Source: Novosphingobium resinovorum
Lineage (GTDB): Bacteria; Pseudomonadota; Alphaproteobacteria; Sphingomonadales; Sphingomonadaceae
Length of the DNA stretch: 64,000 nucleotides
Assembly: GCF_027922145.1 (NCBI RefSeq)
Contig: NZ_BSFC01000011.1
Coordinates: 62,001-126,000, forward strand
Direction of reading: 5' to 3'
Made by a program: the position numbers and the translations under genes. Of this stretch, positions 8,866-16,102 are shown in pieces. The notes under the pieces were generated by a model, which did no database searches, was not told the origin of the DNA, and saw nothing but the letters and a program-made list of their open reading frames with translations. Numbering within the stretch: position 1 is the stretch's first letter; every line of letters begins with the position of its first letter.

Positions 8866-9672
8866 TTACCGCAACTTGCCCGCCATTTTCCACCAGTGGG
8901 GTTGAGTTTCGGCCAGCTTATCCCACGCCGCCTGCAATTGCGCCTCGCTGTCGTAAAGCGCAAAGCACGTCGCGCCCGAGCCCGACATGCGGGCGAGGAA
9001 CGGCTCGGTCGCCCGCAAAGCTGCCAGCACATCGGCGACCGGAGGGCATATCGCGATGGCCGGAGCCTCCAGGTCGTTGCGGCCTTCCAGCGCGATCTTG
9101 CGGACGGACCCTGTCGGCATTTCGCCGCGGTCGACGCCGTCCCAGGCCTTGAAGACCGGGCCGGTCGGCACGCCCACGCGCGGGTTGATCAGCAAGACCG
9201 GTGTGCCGGTCAGGTCGCTCTCGATAGCCTGGAGGTCGGTGCCGGTGCCGGTGCCGATGCAGGTGGTGGACAGGACGCAGGCGGGCACGTCGGCACCCAG
9301 GTTCGCGGCGCGGGCCTGCCAGTCGTCGGGGAGGCCGTGGCTGCGCTCCACCATGCGGAACACCGCGCCCGCGTCAGCGGAACCACCGCCGAGGCCAGCC
9401 GCGACGGGGAGGCGCTTTTCGAGGTCGACGGCCCAGCCTTTTCCGTGCGGCAATGCAGACAAAGCCTTGGCGACGATGTTGCCGAAAGGATCGTCGATCT
9501 TGGCTGCGAACTCGCCATGGGTGGAGAGGCGGTCAGCCTCAACCGGGGAGGCGCTCAGACGGTCGCCGTCATCGACGAAGGCGAACAGCGTTTCGAGTTC
9601 GTGATACCCGTCCTCACGCCGACGACGGACATGCAGCGCGAGGTTGATCTTGGCATAGGCGGTTTCGTTCAC
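8866..9672 (-). CDS. ispE: 4-diphosphocytidyl-2-C-methyl-D-erythritol kinase
   Basis: A 268-residue GHMP-family kinase of the MEP isoprenoid pathway that phosphorylates CDP-methylerythritol. Family marks are the AYAKINL block with K8, the ATP loop PVAAGLGGGSADAG at about 89-102, and a C-terminal MSGSGATCFALY block. The start is GTG at 9672, overlapping the DUF559 stop codon as GTGA. The ribosome binding site GGGGAGGA, about seven bases upstream, lies inside the end of a palindromic repeat (9678-9733), so an inserted element seems to provide translation initiation for this essential-pathway gene. Confidence 0.95.
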   Translation of the reverse strand: MNETAYAKINLALHVRRRREDGYHELETLFAFVDDGDRLSASPVEADRLSTHGEFAAKIDDPFGNIVAKALSALPHGKGWAVDLEKRLPVAAGLGGGSADAGAVFRMVERSHGLPDDWQARAANLGADVPACVLSTTCIGTGTGTDLQAIESDLTGTPVLLINPRVGVPTGPVFKAWDGVDRGEMPTGSVRKIALEGRNDLEAPAIAICPPVADVLAALRATEPFLARMSGSGATCFALYDSEAQLQAAWDKLAETQPHWWKMAGKLR

Positions 9673-10106
9673 GCGCCATCCTCCCCCTGCGGGGGAGGGG
9701 GACCATCCGCAGGATGGTGGAGGGGCACAGGCCGCACCTCGCGCCCTCGCCGCAAGCGCTCCCGGCAGACCTCGACAATGCGTATAATCGCCACGTTCAC
9801 GTCCTCCAGCACGACCTTCGCGGGAACCCGCAATGTCGCCACGCCCTGCGAGCGCAGGAAGTGCGAGCGGGCCGCGTCCCGGTCTGCTGCGCGCATAGAG
9901 TCGTGCGCGAAACCGTCAACCTCGATGGCAAGCGAAGCGGCGGCGCAGTAGAAATCGAGGATGAAGTTTCCCGCCGGATGCTGGCGGCGGAACTTGAAGC
10001 CTGCCGGGCGCTTGCGCAGTTCATGCCAGAGCAGGACTTCGGGCAGCGTCATCTCGCCGCGCAGCTTGCGGGCGAGCCTTACGCTGCGGCGCGGGCCGGT
10101 AATCAT
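9669..10106 (-). CDS. DUF559 family endonuclease-like protein (Vsr/PD-(D/E)XK fold)
   Basis: A 145-residue protein with the DUF559 pattern: RKLRGEMTLPEVLLWHEL (E23), FKFRRQHPAGNFILDFYC (D51) and LAIEVDGFAH (E62, D64). The acidic residues sit as in Vsr-like nucleases, so nuclease activity is plausible but not shown. The last 20 or so residues (PLHHPADGPPPPQGEDGA) are encoded by the palindromic repeat and look like read-through of non-coding DNA. The stop overlaps the ispE GTG. Inverted copies of one 55-base repeat flank the gene at 9678-9733 and 10165-10219. Confidence 0.85.
   Translation of the reverse strand: MITGPRRSVRLARKLRGEMTLPEVLLWHELRKRPAGFKFRRQHPAGNFILDFYCAAASLAIEVDGFAHDSMRAADRDAARSHFLRSQGVATLRVPAKVVLEDVNVAIIRIVEVCRERLRRGREVRPVPLHHPADGPPPPQGEDGA
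9678..9733. repeat. Left inverted repeat flanking the DUF559 gene (family B, type 1 half)
   Basis: It reads ATCCTCCCC, stem-loop, GGGGAGGGGGACCAT, stem-loop, ATGGTGGAGGGGCACAGGC. It matches the reverse complement of 10165-10219, with differences mainly in the hairpin loops. The outer end lies six bases from the ispE GTG start codon. The inner end encodes the DUF559 C-terminus. Confidence 0.9.
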
Positions 10107-10164
10107 AGGCCGAGGCTATCGGGGTGGCGGCTGCGTGGCGCGTTAAATTCGCGTCACGTAAGCC

Positions 10165-10219
10165 GCCTGTGCCCCTCCACCATGCTTCGCATGGTCCCCC
10201 TCCCCGTTTCGGGGAGGAT
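10165..10219. repeat. Right inverted repeat flanking the DUF559 gene (family B, type 1 half)
   Basis: The inner 17 bases GCCTGTGCCCCTCCACC are the exact reverse complement of the inner end of the left copy. The outer end GGGGAGGAT stops at the base before the ETF-QO stop codon (10220-10222). The hairpin loops differ from the left copy while the stems are kept, which suggests selection for structure. Confidence 0.9.
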
Positions 10220-11866
10220 TTACATGTTCGGGTAGTTCGGGCCGCCGCCGCCTTCGGGGGTGACCCATTCGATATTCTGCGTGGGGTCCTTGATGTCGCA
10301 GGTCTTGCAGTGGACGCAGTTCTGCGCGTTGATCTGCAGCTTCGGCCCATCGCCCGCGTCGAGGAACTCGTAGACCCCCGCCGGGCAATACCGCGCCTCA
10401 GGCCCCGCATAGACCGGCAGGTTCACCGCAGTCGGGATGCTCGGGTCCTTCAGCTTGAGGTGGACCGGCTGGTCCTCCTCATGGTTGGTGAACGAATACG
10501 ACACGCTGGTCAGGCGATCGAAGCTGATGACGCCGTCGGGCTTGGGATAGGCGATCGGCTTGTACAAGTCGGCGCGCTGCGTCTCGCTCGCGTCGGTGTG
10601 ATGCTTCATCGGCTTGGCGAGGCCGAAGCCGAACAGCGTGCGCAGCCACATGTCAGCGCCCGCGAGAATCGTGCCCAGTTCGCCGCCCCACTTCGCCACC
10701 ATCGGCTCGGCGTTCTGGACGAGCTTGAGTTCCTTGGCGATCCAGCTGGAGCGCACCGCGTCGTCGTAGTCTTGCAGGGTGTCCTGCTCACGGCCCGCCT
10801 TGATGGCGGCGGCGATGGATTCGGCCGCCAGCATGCCGCTCTTCATCGCGGTGTGCGTGCCCTTGATGCGCGGCACGTTGACGAAGCCCGCCGAGCAGCC
10901 CGCCAGCACACCGCCGGGGAACGCCAGTTGCGGCACCGACTGCCAGCCGCCCTCGTTGATCGCGCGCGCGCCGTAGGCGACGCGCTTGCCACCTTCGAGG
11001 ATCGCGCGGATTTCCGGGTGCTGCTTCCAGCGCTGGAATTCCTCGAACGGGTATATGTACGGGTTCTTGTAATCGAGCGCGGTCACGAAGCCGAGCGCCA
11101 CCTGGTTGTTGGCCTGGTGGTAGAGGAAACCGCCGCCCCAGGCGTCGTTCTCGCTCATCGGCCAGCCCTGGGTGTGGATCACGCGGCCGGGGACGTGCTT
11201 GTCCGCCGGGATGTCCCACAGTTCCTTGATGCCGATGCCGTAGATCTGCGGCTCGCTGTTGGCTTCGAGGTTGTACTTTGCCTTCAGGCGCTTGGTCAGG
11301 TGGCCGCGCGCGCCTTCGCAGAACACGGTGTACTTGCCCAGCAGGTTCATGCCCGGCTGGTAGTCCCCCTTGGGATTACCCTCGCGGTCGACGCCCATGT
11401 CGCCAGTCTGCACGCCGATCACGGCGCCGGCATCGTCATAGAGTATCTCGGCGGCGGGGAAGCCCGGGAAGATCTCGATCTCCAGCGCCTCGGCCTGCTC
11501 GGCCAGCCAGCGGCACAAGTTGCCCAGCGAGCCGGTGTAGTTGCCTTTGTTCGACATGAAGGGCGGCTGGATGATGTGCGGAAGGGAGAACTTGCCCTTC
11601 TTCGTCAGGTGCCAGTGCCAGTTGTCCGTCACGGGGGTTTCCGCCAGCGGGCAGCCGTCCTCGCGCCAGGTCGGCAGCAGTTCGTCGAGCGCCCTGGGGT
11701 CGATCGTGGCACCCGAAAGGATGTGCGCGCCGATCTCCGAGCCCTTCTCCAGCACGCAGACCTGCAGTTCCGGGTCCACCTGCTTGAGGCGGATCGCGGT
11801 CGCCAGACCGGCAGGTCCACCGCCGACGACGACAACGTCGTAAGGCATCTCTTCGCGTTCGATCAT
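10220..11866 (-). CDS. etfQO: Electron-transfer flavoprotein:ubiquinone oxidoreductase
   Basis: This 548-residue membrane-associated flavoprotein passes electrons from ETF (fatty-acid and amino-acid oxidation) to ubiquinone. The FAD-binding loop is YDVVVVGGGPAGLATAI at about 9-25. The C-terminal [4Fe-4S] ligands are C494 and the CVHCKTC group C517, C520 and C523. Length matches bacterial and mitochondrial ETF-QO. The ATG at 11866 (MIEREEMPYD) is chosen because it places the FAD loop correctly; the upstream extension crosses the divergent promoter. The etfAB genes are not in the window. Confidence 0.96.
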   Translation of the reverse strand: MIEREEMPYDVVVVGGGPAGLATAIRLKQVDPELQVCVLEKGSEIGAHILSGATIDPRALDELLPTWREDGCPLAETPVTDNWHWHLTKKGKFSLPHIIQPPFMSNKGNYTGSLGNLCRWLAEQAEALEIEIFPGFPAAEILYDDAGAVIGVQTGDMGVDREGNPKGDYQPGMNLLGKYTVFCEGARGHLTKRLKAKYNLEANSEPQIYGIGIKELWDIPADKHVPGRVIHTQGWPMSENDAWGGGFLYHQANNQVALGFVTALDYKNPYIYPFEEFQRWKQHPEIRAILEGGKRVAYGARAINEGGWQSVPQLAFPGGVLAGCSAGFVNVPRIKGTHTAMKSGMLAAESIAAAIKAGREQDTLQDYDDAVRSSWIAKELKLVQNAEPMVAKWGGELGTILAGADMWLRTLFGFGLAKPMKHHTDASETQRADLYKPIAYPKPDGVISFDRLTSVSYSFTNHEEDQPVHLKLKDPSIPTAVNLPVYAGPEARYCPAGVYEFLDAGDGPKLQINAQNCVHCKTCDIKDPTQNIEWVTPEGGGGPNYPNM

Positions 11867-11957
11867 GGTAGCCCCGTGCATTCTTTTCGTGTTTAGTCGA
11901 GCGATTAAATTCACGAATGCCTTGATTGCTCCCGCGCATAAGGTCAAGACCCGCGCG

Positions 11958-12704
11958 ATGGATCAACCGCCAAATCCGCAATTTCTGGACGATATCACAG
12001 GTGCGCTCGACTGGTGGCGGGACGCCGGGGTGGACTGCGACTTTCTCGACGAGCCGGTCGAATGGCTCGCCCCGCCCGAACTGGAAGGCGCCTCGCCGCC
12101 GCGCCGCCGCCCGGATCCGAAGCCCGATCCGGATGCCCCGCCGCCGCCCGCCAAGCTCGATCCCGCCAGCCTGCCCGCCGACCTCGCGGCTTTCGCACCG
12201 TGGTGGCTGTGCGAACCGCTGCTGTGCGAAGGCGGCCCCGCCGCACGCGTGGCGCCGCAGGGCAAGGCCGGTGCCGAACTGATGATCGTCGTCGAGGAAC
12301 CCGAGGCCGAGGACAGCGAAACACTGCTCTCCGGCCAGCAAGGCAAGCTGCTGGACGCCATCCTTACCGCGTTCGGCACCGGGCGCGAGGACGTTTACCT
12401 TGCCAGCGCCCTGCCCCGCCATACGCCGGGCGCAGACTGGGCGGCAATGAGCGAGCGCGGAATCGGGCAGGTTCTGCGGCATCACGTGAGTTTGGTGGCT
12501 CCGAAGAGGCTGTTTGTCCTTGGTGGAAACGTCCTGCCGCTAATCGGCCACGAATCGCCGCATCGTCCTGCCATGTTAAGGACTTTCGATCATGAAGGGG
12601 GATCGATACCCCTGCTCGCCTCCTGGGCGCTGCCTGCCTTGCTCGCGCAGCCGCGTGCAAAGCCGGTGCTCTGGAGGGCCTGGCTGGATTGGACCGCGTC
12701 CTGA
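11958..12704 (+). CDS. Uracil-DNA-glycosylase-superfamily-like protein, probably lacking catalytic motifs
   Basis: A 248-residue protein. The stretch ELMIVVEEPEAEDSETLL, then SGQQGKLLDAIL, aligns by eye with the GEAPG...GxaGqlLd region of family 4/5 UDGs, and DVYLASALPRHTPG with the later substrate-pocket segment. The canonical GEAPG is replaced by EEPEA, and the four-cysteine iron-sulfur pattern is absent (only CEPLLC near residue 80). An N-terminal proline-rich linker lies around residues 40-60. It overlaps or abuts the transglycosylase gene. Function is unknown; DNA-glycosylase activity is doubtful. Confidence 0.65.
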   Translation: MDQPPNPQFLDDITGALDWWRDAGVDCDFLDEPVEWLAPPELEGASPPRRRPDPKPDPDAPPPPAKLDPASLPADLAAFAPWWLCEPLLCEGGPAARVAPQGKAGAELMIVVEEPEAEDSETLLSGQQGKLLDAILTAFGTGREDVYLASALPRHTPGADWAAMSERGIGQVLRHHVSLVAPKRLFVLGGNVLPLIGHESPHRPAMLRTFDHEGGSIPLLASWALPALLAQPRAKPVLWRAWLDWTAS

Positions 12705-12763
12705 GAGATGCGGCCATCGGTCAGCCGGAGCAGGCGAATCGCACAGGATCGCGGGGAATACCT

Positions 12764-14551
12764 TTGAAACGATTTATCAGGGCCGGACTGTTTGCGGGCG
12801 CGTGTATCGCCGCCTGCGCATCGGCAGCACCGGCCTTCGCCAACAGCGCTGCTGTGGACTACTTCCGCACCCGCGCCGACCGTACCGCCGTCCCTTCGCT
12901 GCTCAGCCAGGACGATCGAACCTATTACAAGTCGATGTTCGACGCGATCGACGCGAAGGACTGGGCCACCGTCCAGAAGATGCTGGCCGACCGCCCCGAT
13001 GGCCCGCTACACCAGCAGGCCCGCGCAGAATACTACCTCGCGTCCGGATCGCCCAAGATCCAGCTGAACGACCTGCAGACATGGCTTTCGCAGGGCACCG
13101 AACTGCCCGGCGCCGACCAGATCAGCCGCCTCGCGCTCAAGCGCGGCGCTGTCGGCCTCCCCTCGCTCCCAGCCGAACAGAGCTTCGCGCGCCTGCCGAC
13201 CATCGCCAAGCGGGTTCGCCCCTCCTCGATCGACGACGGCACGATGCCCGCCGGGATCGCGAACGGCATCAACGACCGCATCAAGAACGACGATCCGATG
13301 GGCGCGCGCCTGCTGCTCGACGGGATCGACGCCAACCTCTCGCCCTCCTCGCAGGCCGAGTGGCGCCAGAAGGTGGCGTGGAGCTTCTACATCGAGAACC
13401 AGGATGCCAATGCATACCAGATGGCGCAGATCGCCGCGCTGGGGCAAGGCCCGTGGGTGGGCGAGGCATGGTGGACTGCCGGGCTCGCCGCATGGCGTCT
13501 GGGCGACTGCGACGGTGCTGCCGATGCTTTCGCCAAGGCCGCACGCTCGTCCGACAATGCCGAACTGACCGCCGCCTCGCATTACTGGAACAGCCGATCG
13601 CTGGTGCGCTGCCGCAAGCCCGAGCAGGCGAGCGCCGCGCTGCGCCTTGCCGCCGCGCGCGACGAGACGCTATACGGGATGCTGGCCGCCGAGCAGCTCG
13701 GCCTCAAGCTGCCCGAGCAGCACGCCGCCGCTGACTTTACGCAGGCCGACTGGCAGGCCCTGCGCGCCAGCCCCAATGTCCGCACCGCCGTCGAACTGGC
13801 GGAGATCGGCAAGGACGGCCTTGCCGACGAAGTGCTGCGCCATCAGGCCCGCATCGGCGATGCCTCGCAATATGCCCCGCTGACCCGCCTCGCGCGCGAT
13901 CTCGGCCTGCCCGGCACCCAGCTGTGGATGGCCTACAACGCGCCGTACGGCGGCAAGCCCGAACCCGCGACGCGCTTCCCCACGCCCAAGTGGACCCCAG
14001 TGGGCGGCTGGAAGGTCGATCCCGCGCTGGTCTACGCGCATACGCTGCAGGAATCGGTGTTCCGCGCCGGAGCCGTCAGCCCCGCTGGCGCGCGCGGCCT
14101 GATGCAGATCATGCCCGCCGCCGCGCAGGACCATGCCGGATCGCTGGGCTACAACGGCAATGCCTCCGACCTCAACAAGCCAGAAGTCAACCTCGCCTTC
14201 GGCCAGCGCCACCTTGAAACGCTGAAGAACGATCCGGGCACGCAGGGCCTGCTGCCCAAGGTCATGGCCGCCTACAACGCCGGGCCGGTGCCGGTGCGCC
14301 GCTGGGCCACGGAAGTGAACTGCCAGGGCGACCCGCTGCTGTGGATCGAATCGCTCCCCTACTGGGAGACGCGCGGCTACGTGAACATTGTGATGCGCAA
14401 CTACTGGATGTACGAACGCCAGGCGGGCGGCGCTTCGGAGAGCCGCATGGAACTGGTGCAGGGCATGTGGCCGACCTTTCCCGGCCTCGCCGGATCGGAA
14501 GGCGTTCGCATGGCCGCGAACGGAGCGATATTGCGTGGCCATCGACCCTGA
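12764..14551 (+). CDS. Soluble lytic murein transglycosylase (Slt-type)
   Basis: A 595-residue periplasmic enzyme that cleaves peptidoglycan glycan strands to form 1,6-anhydro ends. It has a signal peptide (MKRFIRAGLFAGACIAACAS ending in APAFA), a long helical superhelix region with repeat-like segments to about residue 400, and a C-terminal SLT domain. The catalytic glutamate is E430 in HTLQESVFRAGAVSPAGARG, followed by GLMQIMPA and AAYNAGP. I favour the TTG at 12764 because GGGGA lies just upstream and the signal peptide then starts cleanly; the longer frame from 12689 overlaps the preceding gene. Its 3' end overlaps moaB by 17 bases. Confidence 0.92.
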   Translation: MKRFIRAGLFAGACIAACASAAPAFANSAAVDYFRTRADRTAVPSLLSQDDRTYYKSMFDAIDAKDWATVQKMLADRPDGPLHQQARAEYYLASGSPKIQLNDLQTWLSQGTELPGADQISRLALKRGAVGLPSLPAEQSFARLPTIAKRVRPSSIDDGTMPAGIANGINDRIKNDDPMGARLLLDGIDANLSPSSQAEWRQKVAWSFYIENQDANAYQMAQIAALGQGPWVGEAWWTAGLAAWRLGDCDGAADAFAKAARSSDNAELTAASHYWNSRSLVRCRKPEQASAALRLAAARDETLYGMLAAEQLGLKLPEQHAAADFTQADWQALRASPNVRTAVELAEIGKDGLADEVLRHQARIGDASQYAPLTRLARDLGLPGTQLWMAYNAPYGGKPEPATRFPTPKWTPVGGWKVDPALVYAHTLQESVFRAGAVSPAGARGLMQIMPAAAQDHAGSLGYNGNASDLNKPEVNLAFGQRHLETLKNDPGTQGLLPKVMAAYNAGPVPVRRWATEVNCQGDPLLWIESLPYWETRGYVNIVMRNYWMYERQAGGASESRMELVQGMWPTFPGLAGSEGVRMAANGAILRGHRP

Positions 14552-15062
14552 GCGTACTTTCAAGCCCATCAACATAGCCCTGCTGACCGTCTCCGACACC
14601 CGCACCGCCGAGAACGACACTTCAGGCGATATCCTCGCCCAGCGTATCGTCGATGCCGGGCATAAGCTCACGCGTCGTACGATCGAACGGGACGATGCGA
14701 ACCGGATCGCCGAACTGTTTAACGAATGGATCGACGACGCCGAAGTCGATGCGATCGTCTCCACTGGCGGCACGGGCCTGACCGGGCGCGATGTTACCCC
14801 CGAAGCGCTCGGTAAGCTGGGCGGGCGCGAAATTCCCGGCTTCGGCGAACTGTTCCGCTGGCTGAGCTACAAGACGATCGGCACCTCCACGGTGCAGAGC
14901 CGTGCCATGGCCATCGTCGCGCGCGGCACTTATCTGTTCGCGCTGCCTGGCTCCAACGGAGCGGTAAAGGACGGCTGGGACGGCATCCTCGCCGAACAGC
15001 TCGACAGCCGCAACCGCCCCTGCAACTTCGTGGAACTGATGCCGCGCCTGCTGGAAAGCTAA
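14535..15062 (+). CDS. moaB: Molybdenum cofactor biosynthesis protein MoaB
   Basis: A 175-residue cytoplasmic MoaB/MogA-fold protein that adenylates molybdopterin or assists that step. Visible motifs are ALLTVSDTRT at about 15-24, IVSTGGTGLTGRDVTPE and LFALPGSNGAVKDGWDGI. The start is GTG at 14535, inside the end of the transglycosylase gene, so the two are translationally linked. The stop codon overlaps that of the convergent N-acetyltransferase within CTAA. No other moa gene is in the window. Confidence 0.93.
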   Translation: MAIDPERTFKPINIALLTVSDTRTAENDTSGDILAQRIVDAGHKLTRRTIERDDANRIAELFNEWIDDAEVDAIVSTGGTGLTGRDVTPEALGKLGGREIPGFGELFRWLSYKTIGTSTVQSRAMAIVARGTYLFALPGSNGAVKDGWDGILAEQLDSRNRPCNFVELMPRLLES

Positions 15063-15910
15063 GCGAACAGCGGCAGCCTTGCGACCTCCGCCTCGCTCAG
15101 GGCGATGCCGAACAAATCGCGCAATGTCGTCGCATAGTCAGCCGCATCTGCGATTTCGCGCGTTTCGGTAATACCACCGCGATGGATGCGCAACGCTCGT
15201 TCGCTCAGCGCCGCGAAGCCCTCGGGCAGCACCACACTGGCCACATGCAGCATGGTGAAGCGCGTGTCGGGTCGGGTCGAAGTCCAGTGGTTGACCATTT
15301 CCAGATCGCCAGGCACCACTTTGGCAAGGTCGAACGTGTACTGCGCCTGCCATTCGCCATGCGGCGCAGCGCGACCGTCGGTCGCCTCCACCGGCCCGGC
15401 GCGTTCGAGCAGCCATTCGCCGTGCTGTCCGCCCATTTCGCCGATCCGCCGCAGGCGGTGCGCCGCGCCATCTCGCGTCCGCGCCTCTGCGCCGTCTTCA
15501 AGCGGCAGCGGCGGCACGTAGCTCCCGCCGAAACCGGCATCGGCAATCCATGCCCGCCCCGGCTCCGCGCGCACCAAAAGCAGCACATGCGTACGCGGCG
15601 GTGGCGGCGCATCCTCGGCCAGCCCCATCCGCACACGCGCCAGAAGCGGGCGGTTGGCCATGCCCAACGCTGCCAGCACATCGCCGTAGAGCCGGTTCTG
15701 CTCGAAACAGTATCCGCCGCGCCTCCGCACCACGAGCTTGTCGAACACGCTCGCGGAGTCGATGCGGATGCCGCGCCCAAGCGAAATGTCCAGGTTCTGG
15801 AACCCGATCGCCTGTCGATGCGCCTGCTGCAGGGCGGCAAGCCCGTCCGGATCCGCCAACGGTGTGTGCGAAAGGCCGATGCGGGCGAGGTAGCGATCGA
15901 TGTCCATCAT
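15059..15910 (-). CDS. nat: Arylamine N-acetyltransferase
   Basis: A 283-residue enzyme that acetylates arylamines or hydrazines from acetyl-CoA. The cysteine-protease-like triad is in place: C68 in RRGGYCFEQN, H108 in RTHVLLLV and D124 in WIADAGFGG, at the spacing of the Salmonella enzyme. Two adjacent ATG codons at 15910 and 15907 could both start it. The natural substrate is unknown, as for most bacterial NATs. It is transcribed against moaB, with overlapping stops. Confidence 0.94.
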   Translation of the reverse strand: MMDIDRYLARIGLSHTPLADPDGLAALQQAHRQAIGFQNLDISLGRGIRIDSASVFDKLVVRRRGGYCFEQNRLYGDVLAALGMANRPLLARVRMGLAEDAPPPPRTHVLLLVRAEPGRAWIADAGFGGSYVPPLPLEDGAEARTRDGAAHRLRRIGEMGGQHGEWLLERAGPVEATDGRAAPHGEWQAQYTFDLAKVVPGDLEMVNHWTSTRPDTRFTMLHVASVVLPEGFAALSERALRIHRGGITETREIADAADYATTLRDLFGIALSEAEVARLPLFA

Positions 15911-16102
15911 TGCGCCCTACCCGCTCCCGGCAGATGCGAGCAAGCCTGTGGATAAGCCTGGGATATAGTGCGCAGAACATGGGAAACGGCCGGGATAACA
16001 TCCCTTCATCTCCACCTGATCGCGTGGCTCGCGCAAAGGCGTGATTGCCGCCGTGCTGTGCACACGCTAGCCTCCCGCTACCAGCGAGGAGCCGCCCGAC
16101 GG

